A DNA stretch of 39,713 nucleotides from an uncultured Granulosicoccaceae bacterium (GCA_938045275.1 CALIMV010000117.1:1-39713); one strand, 5' to 3'. Shown: positions 1 through 8,636, counted from the first letter of the stretch. Translations and numbers: made by a program. Notes: generated by a model from the sequence alone, not told the origin.

Positions 1-1223
1 ACCGGCTGCCCCACTTCCGTCAGCAACGTTGCGACTGTTGTGGCTCCAAGCGCATCGATCATTTCAAATGGGCCACGTATCCAGTTAAACCCAAGCTTCA
101 TGGCATCATCGATTGCTTGCGGCGAATCGGTAACATCGCCAAGCAAACCAGCGGCGTAACCTAATACTCGTCCAAGTACATGACGACAGAACTGTGCATT
201 TTGATCGTTACCTTCAATCAGATTTGTCAGTGCTTCCTGCTGGTCAGCCTGCGCACGTGCAGCAACAATGGCACGATCGGGCAGTTCGGCTATGGCTTCG
301 CGGTATTCACCCGTGGCAAGATCTTTAGCATGGCGAACACCATCGATTGAATGGTAAAAACCGCCTAATCCTTTATTGCCGGTATATCCGTTCTCGATCA
401 TGTTGTTGATAAGATCATTCTCTGCGCCGACAACGTGGAAGGCATCGCCTTCAGGTAAAATACTGCGTAACGAGCGTACAACATCGGCCATTAGATCGAT
501 GCCGATTAAATCGTATAAGCCAAATACGCCCGTTTTTGGAATACCCATGGGACGTCCCATTAAAGCATCAGCATGCTCAATAGGGATTCCGGTGCGCATG
601 GCTTCATCAATACCTACCTGCAACGCGAACACACCAATTCGATTGCCCAGAAACCCGGGAGTGTCATCACACTGAACAACACCTTTACCCATAATTCGAT
701 CATTGAAATCTGCTAACTTTGCAATGACATCAGGGTGGGTATGTTCGCCGCGCACCAGCTCAAGCAATCGCATATATCGCACCGGATTAAAATAATGCGT
801 AATAGCAAAACGTTGTTGAAAACTGACCGGCATCGATTCAATCAGAAGTGAGATAGGTATGGTTGACGTGTTGGACGTAACGATACATTTATCATTGATG
901 GTTTCATCCAAACGACGATATAGCGCTTTCTTTATATCGAGCCGCTCGACAATCGCCTCTACAATCCAGTCAACTTCTTTTAATAATTCGAAGTCGTCCC
1001 GTGTATTGCCCACAGTGATGTTAGCTGCACAGCGCTTGTGGACTAACGCCGGCGGTTCTGAGGCCAGAAGCCGTTCGACGGCTTGTTCTGAGAGCTGATT
1101 CGGAGAAGATTCGCCGGGTATATCAAGCAACAAGACCTCAAAACCGGCATTAGCAATTTGACCTGCGATACCAGACCCCATGGTGCCAGCACCAATAACA
1201 GCAATTTTATTAAATGTGGTCAT
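1..1223 (-). CDS. 3-hydroxyacyl-CoA dehydrogenase, FadB/FadN type (3' end cut by window)
   Basis: The frame reads from an ATG at 1223 off the left edge without a stop, giving about 407 residues of a longer protein. The N-terminus has the Rossmann motif GAGTMGSGIA, followed by the family-typical SNTSTIPIS and HYFNPVRYMRLLELV segments and the C-terminal dehydrogenase region with GFLGNRIG. It should oxidise (S)-3-hydroxyacyl-CoA to 3-oxoacyl-CoA with NAD in beta-oxidation. Proteins of the FadN type carry an enoyl-CoA hydratase domain after this region, but that part would lie outside the window. It lies 77 bases downstream of dmdA on the same strand, so co-transcription is possible. The family is clear; substrate and subfamily are inferred. 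Confidence 0.88.
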   Translation of the reverse strand, partial: MTTFNKIAVIGAGTMGSGIAGQIANAGFEVLLLDIPGESSPNQLSEQAVERLLASEPPALVHKRCAANITVGNTRDDFELLKEVDWIVEAIVERLDIKKALYRRLDETINDKCIVTSNTSTIPISLLIESMPVSFQQRFAITHYFNPVRYMRLLELVRGEHTHPDVIAKLADFNDRIMGKGVVQCDDTPGFLGNRIGVFALQVGIDEAMRTGIPIEHADALMGRPMGIPKTGVFGLYDLIGIDLMADVVRSLRSILPEGDAFHVVGAENDLINNMIENGYTGNKGLGGFYHSIDGVRHAKDLATGEYREAIAELPDRAIVAARAQADQQEALTNLIEGNDQNAQFCRHVLGRVLGYAAGLLGDVTDSPQAIDDAMKLGFNWIRGPFEMIDALGATTVATLLTEVGQP

Positions 1224-1300
1224 GCTTGGTTTATATTAAATAGTGAAAGGCAAAGACGGAAATACGCCTATTTAACTGCATCATGTTATTGCAACAGGTG

Positions 1301-2479
1301 TTACGAGCTTACCCACGCAGCTTCGATTCCTGCTTCGGAAAAATTAAACGGCAGTGGTAATATAGTCGCGTTTACAAATCCGCCATCTGCAAGCTGTAAT
1401 TCTACTGTTTGTTCGCCAGAATTTTCCACAAAGTATTTCTTTTCCAGCATAACGGTTGCTAACTGATGTTTATAACGTGGTGACCATACCTGAGAGCCAA
1501 GCCTACCCAATATTTCACCAGCCCTGCCAGATACATACCCGTTAAATGGGTCTGTGGAAATTGGCATCGCTCCATCGGAGGCGATGAAAACCAGACCAAA
1601 CAGCTTTCTATCCAATCCGGCAGAGTACTGCTTTCTTAGCGCATCACCAGAGAGTGACTCGACCTGATGTTCTAAATTGAAAAATGCATCGAGCCCACAT
1701 TCGAGCAACGTGTGCTGCGATGTCATATCGTTACCGAATGACAACAGACTGCTCTCCATTCTTTCAATTAAATTTGGACACCCAGCCCGTACCTGCAGAT
1801 CTGCACCAGCATCAATAAGAACATCGTACAATTCTACGCCGACCTGTGCATTGTCTACGTATATTTCAAATCCACCCTGCTTGCTCCAACCTGAGCGAGC
1901 AACGTTAAATTCACACCCATTGAATGGCATTGGCCGAAAACGAAAAAAACGAATGTCTTTAATATTGTTGCCAAACACTCTAACCATTAGCTCTTCTGCT
2001 TTGGGACCCTGCACGGCAAGTGGCCAAACCTCAGGCTCTCGAACCTTTACATCCAGCGCAGCTGCCGATGCCAAACCTTTGGCCCATAACAACACGTCAG
2101 AATCGGCAATGGATAGCCACCAATGGTTGTCGGCCAACTTCAGTGCTACTGGGTCATTAATCAGTAAACCATGCTCATCTGCCAAAGGTGCGTAGACGCA
2201 ACGGCCCTTGTCAACCTGTGATAAATCGCGAGGGGTCATCCACTGAACCAGTTTTTCGGCATCCGGTCCGGCAATCTCGACCTGACGCTCAGCGCCGACA
2301 TCCCACACTTGCACATGTTCGCACAGATGCCAATAGTCGCTCTCTACCGATTCAAACTCAGTAGGCAGTAACATGTGGTTATACACTGTGAAAGCGGTGG
2401 CGCCCTGTTGCTGAACTCGGTGCGTAAACGGTGTTGATCGAAGACGGTTAGATATTGCTAAATACGGTGCTGTGTTCAT
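1301..2479 (-). CDS. dmdA: Dimethylsulfoniopropionate demethylase-like protein (GcvT fold)
   Basis: A 392-residue GcvT/aminomethyltransferase-fold protein. The family transfers a methyl group to tetrahydrofolate; DmdA converts DMSP to methylmercaptopropionate. Segments I associate with DmdA rather than GcvT are LCEHVQVWDV (residues about 52-61), LVQWMTPRDLS (77-87) and WLSIADSDVLLWAKG (121-135), plus SGWSKQGGFEIY and AGCPNLIERMES. The frame is open upstream to 2608, but that extension lacks homology and overlaps the divergent psuK start. The ATG at 2479, with AGAGAAG just ahead of it, is the likely start. Divergent psuK begins 59 bases away. A related folate-dependent demethylase acting on another substrate is the main alternative. 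Confidence 0.75.
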   Translation of the reverse strand: MNTAPYLAISNRLRSTPFTHRVQQQGATAFTVYNHMLLPTEFESVESDYWHLCEHVQVWDVGAERQVEIAGPDAEKLVQWMTPRDLSQVDKGRCVYAPLADEHGLLINDPVALKLADNHWWLSIADSDVLLWAKGLASAAALDVKVREPEVWPLAVQGPKAEELMVRVFGNNIKDIRFFRFRPMPFNGCEFNVARSGWSKQGGFEIYVDNAQVGVELYDVLIDAGADLQVRAGCPNLIERMESSLLSFGNDMTSQHTLLECGLDAFFNLEHQVESLSGDALRKQYSAGLDRKLFGLVFIASDGAMPISTDPFNGYVSGRAGEILGRLGSQVWSPRYKHQLATVMLEKKYFVENSGEQTVELQLADGGFVNATILPLPFNFSEAGIEAAWVSS

Positions 2480-2538
2480 GAACTTCTCTAAAACTATAGG
2501 GTAAGCTGGACTGGTCGAACCACGTTGCACAGCTAAAT

Positions 2539-3444
2539 ATGCCCAAACCAGAAACAGCCAACAAAAATATTCTTGTTGTCGGCGGACTTTTCGTCGATGA
2601 TATTGCAATTTCGTCCAAAAATCTCAAAACAGGTTGTTCAAATCCAGTTACCTGGCAACATCATCTTGGGGGCGTCGCAACTAACGTTGCGCGAGTCGCA
2701 GCTCAACAACTGGGCGTATTACTTATTGCCAATACCGGAGATGACGAATACGGAAAACTACTCGTAAATTTGCTGGCAAAGCAATCATTATCCTCTTCAC
2801 TGGTGGTATGGACGGGCAAAAATTCGGACCGATATACAGCTGTTCTGGCTTCAGATGGTGAACTATTCATCGGACTGGCCGATGCATCTTTAGTAGAGCA
2901 AATGCGCTGGAGTGATATTGAGCAGCGATTACCTGACTGGCAACCCGAAGCATTGGTTGTTGATGCGAATCTTTCACAGTCGTGTTTAAGTGAAACAGTT
3001 AACACACTATCATCACGCTATGAATCACGCTTTGCCATCTATGCGTTAGCCGTCTCTCCTGCAAAATCAGTTCGATTGTTAACTGTTGCCGACAAAATTA
3101 ACGTACTGCTTTGCAATCGACGTGAGGCCGCGGCCCTTACCGGACTTGAGTGGCAAAGTGACATTAATACCTTGGCGGATGGCTTATTGGAAAAACAGTT
3201 TTCAAGCTTTGTGATTACTGACGGCAGCGAATCCATACTGGTACAAGATCAGCAATCACGATCTAGCGTACCAGTGCCTGAAATACACATAAAAAACAAT
3301 GTCATCGGCGCAGGAGATGCCATGGCAGCTGCGACCATCGCTCAATTGATAAACGGTCAACGTTTATCACAAGCTATAAGTGCCGCAGGCCTTAAGGCCG
3401 CCAGGGCCGTTTTGGTTGGTGGCTCAGAGTCTCCGTCAATATGA
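2539..3444 (+). CDS. psuK: Pseudouridine kinase, PfkB family
   Basis: A 301-residue PfkB/ribokinase-family sugar kinase. It has the N-terminal VVGGLFVDDIA strand, the substrate-binding LGGVATNVARVA motif and the C-terminal anion-hole signature VIGAGDAMAAA, in which the Asp is the family's catalytic base. The next gene on the same strand is a clear PsuG, which makes pseudouridine the likely substrate. PsuK phosphorylates pseudouridine to the 5'-phosphate in the cytoplasm and PsuG then splits it to uracil and ribose 5-phosphate. The start at 2539 is 59 bases from the divergent dmdA start. The PfkB family is certain; the substrate is inferred from context. Confidence 0.85.
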   Translation: MPKPETANKNILVVGGLFVDDIAISSKNLKTGCSNPVTWQHHLGGVATNVARVAAQQLGVLLIANTGDDEYGKLLVNLLAKQSLSSSLVVWTGKNSDRYTAVLASDGELFIGLADASLVEQMRWSDIEQRLPDWQPEALVVDANLSQSCLSETVNTLSSRYESRFAIYALAVSPAKSVRLLTVADKINVLLCNRREAAALTGLEWQSDINTLADGLLEKQFSSFVITDGSESILVQDQQSRSSVPVPEIHIKNNVIGAGDAMAAATIAQLINGQRLSQAISAAGLKAARAVLVGGSESPSI

Positions 3445-3495
3445 TATTCACGCTATCATGCAACAACAATCAGTCCACGGTTAGAGTTTGACAAT

Positions 3496-4413
3496 ATGCA
3501 CCCCGATGTTTCACCGTCACAAAAGGTTCAAAACGCGTTCGAGAACCAACACGCCGTAGTTGCACTGGAAAGCACCATTATTACGCACGGCATGCCATAC
3601 CCGCAAAATTTGCAAACCGCACAAGCAGTAGAAACAGCCGTCACAAACGCCGGGGCAATTCCCGCTACCATCGCAGTCGTTAATGGTGAGCTTAAAATCG
3701 GGCTAACTGACACTGAACTGGACGCATTAGCGCAGTCGACTGGCACAGCAAAACTGTCTCGAGCCGACCTGGCGTTTGCTGTGGCACAAAAGACAACCGG
3801 TTCTACAACCGTTGCCGCTACCATGATTGCCGCGCATATGGCAGGCATTGAAGTTTTCGCAACAGGTGGCATAGGCGGCGTTCATCGCGGAGCCAGCAAC
3901 AGCTTTGATGTTTCAGCTGACCTGCAAGAATTAGCAAATACCGCGGTAACCGTTGTATCTGCAGGTGCAAAAGCGATTCTGGATATACCTAAAACGCTGG
4001 AGGTATTGGAAACTTTTGGTGTTCCGGTAATCGCATACGGTCAAGACAATCTACCCGCATTCTGGTCCAGTGATAGCGGCATACCCGCCCCACTTCGTAT
4101 CGATAACGCGGCAGATATTGTTCGTTTTATGCAGACTCGCCGATCCATGGGTATTAAGGGAGGCATGCTTATTGGTAACCCGGTGCCAAGCAAAGATGAA
4201 ATACCACAGATAAAAATGGAACATACCATCCAACAAGCCATAGACGATGCAAAGCTTGCCAGAGTAAACGGCAAAGCAGTAACACCTTGGTTATTAAACC
4301 GCATCTTTGAATTAACCAACGGCGATAGCCTGACAACAAATCAAGCGTTAATAAAAAACAATGCCACGCTAGCAGCTCAAATTGCCGTTAGTCTTTCACA
4401 AGCACAAACTTGA
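3496..4413 (+). CDS. psuG: Pseudouridine-5'-phosphate glycosidase
   Basis: A 305-residue protein of normal PsuG length. It carries the family motifs LESTIITHGMPYPQN (Glu25), FATGGIGGVHRGA and SAGAKAILDIPKTLE. Lys159 in the last motif corresponds by spacing to the catalytic lysine (Lys166) of the E. coli enzyme. It cleaves the C-C glycosidic bond of pseudouridine 5'-phosphate to uracil and ribose 5-phosphate. It follows psuK by 51 bases on the same strand, so the two form a modified-nucleoside salvage unit. No nucleoside transporter lies beside them. Confidence 0.95.
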   Translation: MHPDVSPSQKVQNAFENQHAVVALESTIITHGMPYPQNLQTAQAVETAVTNAGAIPATIAVVNGELKIGLTDTELDALAQSTGTAKLSRADLAFAVAQKTTGSTTVAATMIAAHMAGIEVFATGGIGGVHRGASNSFDVSADLQELANTAVTVVSAGAKAILDIPKTLEVLETFGVPVIAYGQDNLPAFWSSDSGIPAPLRIDNAADIVRFMQTRRSMGIKGGMLIGNPVPSKDEIPQIKMEHTIQQAIDDAKLARVNGKAVTPWLLNRIFELTNGDSLTTNQALIKNNATLAAQIAVSLSQAQT

Positions 4414-4465
4414 ATTGAGATATTGAAAACCGTATTACGCCAAATTACCGCACGGCTTAAACGCT

Positions 4466-5887
4466 ATGGACACTAATCAACATCGATTTGCCATGTTTGT
4501 CGATTTACACGATGTACGCGCACTCGTGGTCGGCGGTGGGCCTGTTGCATTGCGAAAAACACGTCGGTTAATTGATGCTGGTGCTAACGTAAATGTGGTA
4601 GCGCCACTTCAGCACGAAGGGTTTAATCAACTGTTAAGTGATGGTGCCATTACCCTGCAGGCACGCGAATTTATCGAGTCAGATATTCAAGGTATGGCGG
4701 TGGTGGTTGCCGCCACCGGTTCGCTAACAATTAACCGCAACATTGCCCGGCTCGCACAAACGGTTGGTGCTCACGTTAACGTAGCCAACGACCCAGCTGC
4801 AGGCAATTTCATCATGCCATCCCTGATCGATAGAACACCGTTGCTGATTGCCATATCCAGTGGGGGAGCTTCTCCTGTGTTATCTCGACTGTTAACTGCA
4901 CGCATTGAGGCGTTTATTCCACAACGCTTTGCTGATCTGGCAACACTGGCCGGTCAGTATCGCGACCAGATAAAAACCCAGATTGCAGGTTGGCGTGAAC
5001 GTAGACGTTTTTGGGAGCACCAACTCGGTGGCAGGGTCGGAGAAATTGTATTACAAGGACGACAATCAGAAGCACGCTCAGCTTTGGAACAGGCCATTGA
5101 GCAGCATCAGTCAAATCAAGTTCAAGGCGAAGTTTATCTGGTTGGCGCAGGACCGGGTGACCCTGACCTACTCAGTTTTCGTGCACTGCGATTAATGCAG
5201 CATGTCGATGTGGTTTTCTACGATCGTCTGGTATCTGATGCAGTTTTGTCTTTGGTTAAACCCGATGCCACGCGAATTTATGTCGGAAAGCAACGCAGCG
5301 ATCATGCCATGCCACAAACAACCATCAATCAACAATTGGTAGAACAGGCAAAGCTTGGAAAACGCGTGTTGCGATTAAAAGGCGGCGACCCGTTTATCTT
5401 TGGCCGTGGTGGTGAAGAAATAGAACAACTTGCCGAAAACGGCATTGCTTTTCAGGTTGTACCGGGCATTACAGCTGCTGCCGGTTGCGCAAGCTATGCA
5501 GGCATCCCACTCACTCATCGAGACTATTCGCAAGCTTGTTTATTTGTTACTGGCCATTTAAAAGATGGCAGCGTCGATCTGAACTGGGCATCACTCACCC
5601 AGCCACAACAAACCGTTGTTATATATATGGGCCTGGTGGGTCTACCACATATTGTCGGTAAGCTGATTGAACATAAAATGCCAGGTTCAACACCAATAGC
5701 GCTGGTATCACAAGGCACAACTCAACAACAAAACGTTGTCATCGGCACACTCGACAATATTGTCGATCGTGTAGAAGCAAGTTCGGTCAAAGCACCTACC
5801 CTGACCATCATTGGTGATGTTGTGAATCTGAGAAAAAAACTTAACTGGTTTGAGCCCGGCGACTCCGATATAAATTTGGTTGACTAA
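4466..5887 (+). CDS. cysG: Siroheme synthase, trifunctional CysG
   Basis: At 473 residues this has the full CysG architecture. The N-terminal half is the precorrin-2 dehydrogenase/ferrochelatase module with the NAD-binding VVGGGPVALRKTRRL and the SSGGASPVLSRLL motif. The C-terminal half, from about residue 220, is uroporphyrinogen-III C-methyltransferase with VGAGPGDPDLLSFRAL and RLKGGDPFIFGRGGEE. It converts uroporphyrinogen III to siroheme, the cofactor of sulfite and nitrite reductases. It starts 52 bases after psuG. It converges on soxZ, separated by a strong hairpin. A stand-alone CbiX/SirB-type chelatase is encoded about 0.9 kb away, so the last step may be duplicated. Confidence 0.95.
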   Translation: MDTNQHRFAMFVDLHDVRALVVGGGPVALRKTRRLIDAGANVNVVAPLQHEGFNQLLSDGAITLQAREFIESDIQGMAVVVAATGSLTINRNIARLAQTVGAHVNVANDPAAGNFIMPSLIDRTPLLIAISSGGASPVLSRLLTARIEAFIPQRFADLATLAGQYRDQIKTQIAGWRERRRFWEHQLGGRVGEIVLQGRQSEARSALEQAIEQHQSNQVQGEVYLVGAGPGDPDLLSFRALRLMQHVDVVFYDRLVSDAVLSLVKPDATRIYVGKQRSDHAMPQTTINQQLVEQAKLGKRVLRLKGGDPFIFGRGGEEIEQLAENGIAFQVVPGITAAAGCASYAGIPLTHRDYSQACLFVTGHLKDGSVDLNWASLTQPQQTVVIYMGLVGLPHIVGKLIEHKMPGSTPIALVSQGTTQQQNVVIGTLDNIVDRVEASSVKAPTLTIIGDVVNLRKKLNWFEPGDSDINLVD

Positions 5888-5996
5888 TCGCCCCTTCAGA
5901 CCATCCAACATTTCAAGCACGACGCTCGGTATTCGCTATCATGTTTGACAAGCGTTTATGTCATCAGTAAGAAAGATCAAGTAATAAGACGGTGCA

Positions 5997-6037
5997 AAGT
6001 GCACAGAAAGTGCTGTCTAACACTTTGCTGTGCACTT
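5997..6037. terminator. Hairpin between convergent cysG and soxZ
   Basis: The arms at 5997-6012 and 6021-6037 pair over 16 base pairs with a single bulged G around an 8-base loop (outer arms AAGTGCACAG and CTGTGCACTT). The right arm touches the soxZ stop codon. The symmetry suits a terminator for both converging genes. A long U-tract is missing on either side, so intrinsic termination is inferred from structure and position. Confidence 0.6.
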
Positions 6038-6353
6038 AGGCGTTTATGGTAGCCAGCTTCTCACCGGCTTCACCTCGATTATCGCGCCATGTCACTTTGA
6101 TGGTGTCTTCTTCTTTACCACCATTCAACACAAGCGATATAGCCGGATTTCGGGAAACAAGTGGGCCAAGTTCAAGCTGCGTTACGTGTTTATCTTCGAG
6201 GTATACATCCATGTGAGTTAAATACCAGGACGGTATGACGACACCTTGAGCGTCTGTACGAACACCACTTTCCATTGGATGGCTCACACGCAAATCAACA
6301 TAAGTTGCGTTATTAGCTATGCGGGTTCTTATTACAACGCTACCAACGCTCAT
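6036..6353 (-). CDS. soxZ: Sulfur-carrier complex subunit SoxZ
   Basis: A 105-residue immunoglobulin-like SoxZ with typical segments VDLRVSHPMESG, LELGPLVSRNPAI and IKVTWRDNRGE. SoxZ pairs with SoxY in the periplasm and presents the SoxY carrier cysteine to the other Sox enzymes during thiosulfate or sulfide oxidation. It has no signal peptide of its own, as is normal, since it is exported with Tat-targeted SoxY. Its ATG overlaps the soxY stop (ATGA), indicating coupled translation. No soxXA, soxB or soxCD lies in the window. Confidence 0.9.
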   Translation of the reverse strand: MSVGSVVIRTRIANNATYVDLRVSHPMESGVRTDAQGVVIPSWYLTHMDVYLEDKHVTQLELGPLVSRNPAISLVLNGGKEEDTIKVTWRDNRGEAGEKLATINA

Positions 6354-6781
6354 GATTCGCAGCTATCGATAAGTGTACGAACCTGGGTGAAATTACTGTG
6401 CCAGCCAGACTTTGTTTTTACCAACGCTGTAATCGTTGCTGGCCGCTCTAATTGCAGGTGTGTAGAAAGACTGGGAGCAAGCATAGCATTTGATGTATCC
6501 AACTTTGCCACGATTGATCGCGCATGGTTGTCGACCAGTATCACGATTTTTTCGGTATCAGGCAGGGACGATACAACCCCAACCGGGACAACTGCGCCAT
6601 TAGCTGCTGTCTCCGGTACGTGCACTGCAACCCCATTATCGGGCTTAATACTGGTACTACCAACGAGTCTGCGAACCGCATGGTCATAAGTGGACTCAGT
6701 CTCACCTAAAGCGTTGCCAGGCAGTGCGGCGATTGTGGTCGCTGTTGCACCTACTCGTTTTAACCAGTCACGTCGATGCAT
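6350..6781 (-). CDS. soxY: SoxY-like sulfur carrier with substituted C-terminal motif
   Basis: A 143-residue SoxY homologue. It has a Tat-type signal (HRRDWLKRVGA with a hydrophobic stretch ending near ALG) and the SoxY core segment VPETAANGAVVPVGVVS. The usual C-terminus ends in a GGCGG swinging arm whose Cys carries the sulfur substrate. Here the ungapped equivalent is DSCES at residues 139-143: the Cys (141) is kept but every flanking Gly is replaced by Asp, Ser, Glu or Ser. AGGG sits just ahead of the ATG. It begins 11 bases after the CbiX/SirB gene and overlaps soxZ, so the three are likely one operon. It may be a specialised carrier rather than a standard thiosulfate-oxidation SoxY. Confidence 0.85.
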   Translation of the reverse strand: MHRRDWLKRVGATATTIAALPGNALGETESTYDHAVRRLVGSTSIKPDNGVAVHVPETAANGAVVPVGVVSSLPDTEKIVILVDNHARSIVAKLDTSNAMLAPSLSTHLQLERPATITALVKTKSGWHSNFTQVRTLIDSCES

Positions 6782-6792
6782 AGTGATGTACC

Positions 6793-7152
6793 CTATTCTG
6801 TCAGTTTTAGCAAAACATCCGGTAGCTCAGCAACAGTTCCAAGATACGGTGTTATATGAATATCGGTATCAGGGTATTGCTTTTGCTTGATAGCCACTTG
6901 TTCCGGGATATCCTCTACAACATGCGTGCCGCGGGCCAAAAAATAGGGTAAAACACTGACGCTGTCGGCACCACTTTGCAAACATTGTTCAATTCCATCA
7001 GGAATCGACGGCGTAGCAAGCTCTAAAAAGGCATATTTTACGATATCGAAGCGGCCTTCTGCTCGCTCGGCCAGTCTCCCGGCTAACTCGGCCACCTCTT
7101 CGTTTGATTCACTGCGACGACTGCCATGAGCCACCAGTAGTAAGGCGTTCAC
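6793..7152 (-). CDS. Sirohydrochlorin chelatase, CbiX/SirB short form
   Basis: About 119 residues, the length of single-domain CbiX(S)/SirB chelatases. The N-terminal LLLVAHGSRRSESNEE carries the conserved metal-binding His, and PYFLARGTHVVEDIPE has the second His motif. These enzymes insert Fe or Co into sirohydrochlorin. I place the start at GTG 7152 because GGAG lies about 11 bases upstream and the protein then begins directly with the first beta strand. A TTG at 7182 would add ten residues with no match to the family. It is the first gene of a tight cluster with soxY and soxZ, although CysG is encoded nearby. The metal is not decidable from sequence. Confidence 0.85.
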   Translation of the reverse strand: MNALLLVAHGSRRSESNEEVAELAGRLAERAEGRFDIVKYAFLELATPSIPDGIEQCLQSGADSVSVLPYFLARGTHVVEDIPEQVAIKQKQYPDTDIHITPYLGTVAELPDVLLKLTE

Positions 7153-7271
7153 AAGATACTTGACTCCATTATTCACACCCAAGTTGGACGCACTATTATA
7201 TACGTAGTACTTACTCTATCGGCTCACGGTTCAACATAATTCAAATTGCCGCGTTGTCCACTATTAGACTA

Positions 7272-8636
7272 TTAATCACCCTGACCTGACGCTGGCAGCT
7301 TACCGTTGAATGCGTCTTCACGAAAAGATGATACTGAATTGGCATGAGCATCAAACCCCTCGTAGCAGGCAAAACGGTGCACCTTTGGAGCCAGCTGCTC
7401 GTAACCCTGTTTAGTCAAGTGGCCAATCGACGAAGATTTGAGAAAGTCGTGTACACCTAACGGTGAACAGGTGTGTGCTGCAGCCGATGTTGGTAAAACA
7501 CAGTTGGGACCCATCATATAGTTGGCGATGGAGCCTGCCGCATGTTCCCCAAGTAAAACTTCCGATGCATTGCGTATGTGCGAAAGGTGCTCAAACGGGT
7601 GTTTTGATAAAATCTGACAATGCTCTGGTGCATACTCATTGATGAACTCATATGCCTCAGTGGCATTTTCCACCAGAACAACGCCTCCACAATTACCGCT
7701 AAGTACATCTGACGAATAACCCGCCAGCGTTTCTGACATGGTATTCCAGTACGACGGAACAGCGGCAATAACTTGCTCTGCCAGGGTTCGGTCCCAGGTG
7801 ACCAGGAATGCGCTGCTGTCGCTACCATGCTCTGATTCGATGATGAGATCGAGCGCTGCAATTAACGGATTTGCGGTTGGGTCTGCCAGTACAATTGTTT
7901 CGCTGGGGCCAGCTGGCATACCTGGGTCTATCTGTCCTGCAAGCAACCGCTTGGCTGCAACTAGCCACGGACTACCGGGACCGACTATTTTTCGACAACG
8001 TGGAATGGTTTGCGTCCCAAATGCAGCCGCCGCAACAGCCTGCACTCCTCCGCATTTGTACACTTTTTCGACACCCGCAATACGTGCAGCAACCAAGGTC
8101 GCGGCATCAACCTGGCCGTCCGGCCCGGGGGGCGTAAGGATGATGGGTTCGGGCACACCAGCCACTACCGCCGGAATTGCTGTCATTAACGTTACTGATG
8201 GAAACGACCCTTTGCCTCTTGGCGAATAACAGGCCACTGAATCTATGGGTGTAACTCGTTCACCGACCAACACGCCAGGCCGAATCTCCTTCATCCACAT
8301 ATCGCCGGGCATTTGTTCTTTCTGAAAAGCTCGAATGTTCGACGCCGCGTATTCGAGTGTTTCAATCATGTCGTTATCGAGCGTATCAAACGCCCTGTCA
8401 AACTCGGCAGATGTTGCCTCCAGTTCGTCAACAGCCACCTCAGCGTTGTCAAAATCCTTTGCAAAACGCGACAGCGCCTGGTCGCCCTCGCTTCTAACGG
8501 CGTCAATGATAGGACGCGCACCTTCCATAAACGGCGCAAGATTTTCTTCTGATCTTTGCAGTAGCGCGAGCCGCGCCTTTCCCGTCATTTGCGCAAGATT
8601 GTGCATGGCAACTGGGGGGTATTGTCGGGCGGTCAT
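7272..8636 (-). CDS. Histidinol dehydrogenase-family oxidoreductase (HisD paralogue)
   Basis: A 454-residue member of the HisD fold. It has the NAD-binding and catalytic regions MPAGPSETIVLAD, INEYAPEHCQIL (Glu338/His339 match the catalytic Glu-His pair) and YEGFDAHANSV (His431). Two of the four zinc-ligand positions of E. coli HisD differ: the Gln position is Glu267 and the Asp position is Asn372 (SIANYMMGPN), while His270 and His431 are kept. No his operon is present. This argues for a paralogue with another alcohol substrate. A known case is HpsN, which oxidises the sulfonate dihydroxypropanesulfonate, but nothing here proves that. It lies upstream of the CbiX-SoxYZ cluster on the same strand with a 119-base gap. 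Confidence 0.85.
   Translation of the reverse strand: MTARQYPPVAMHNLAQMTGKARLALLQRSEENLAPFMEGARPIIDAVRSEGDQALSRFAKDFDNAEVAVDELEATSAEFDRAFDTLDNDMIETLEYAASNIRAFQKEQMPGDMWMKEIRPGVLVGERVTPIDSVACYSPRGKGSFPSVTLMTAIPAVVAGVPEPIILTPPGPDGQVDAATLVAARIAGVEKVYKCGGVQAVAAAAFGTQTIPRCRKIVGPGSPWLVAAKRLLAGQIDPGMPAGPSETIVLADPTANPLIAALDLIIESEHGSDSSAFLVTWDRTLAEQVIAAVPSYWNTMSETLAGYSSDVLSGNCGGVVLVENATEAYEFINEYAPEHCQILSKHPFEHLSHIRNASEVLLGEHAAGSIANYMMGPNCVLPTSAAAHTCSPLGVHDFLKSSSIGHLTKQGYEQLAPKVHRFACYEGFDAHANSVSSFREDAFNGKLPASGQGD

Noticed and set aside
1158-1466. Plus-strand frame of 102 codons over the fadB-like/dmdA junction
   Set aside because: It lies antisense to two well supported genes, and its product shows no recognisable motif.
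2630-2650. TTCAAATCC resembling a tRNA T-loop
   Set aside because: There is no cloverleaf around it, and it lies within psuK.
7738-8229. Long plus-strand frame (163 codons) inside the HisD paralogue
   Set aside because: It is antisense to a clear enzyme gene, with a composition typical of a shadow frame.
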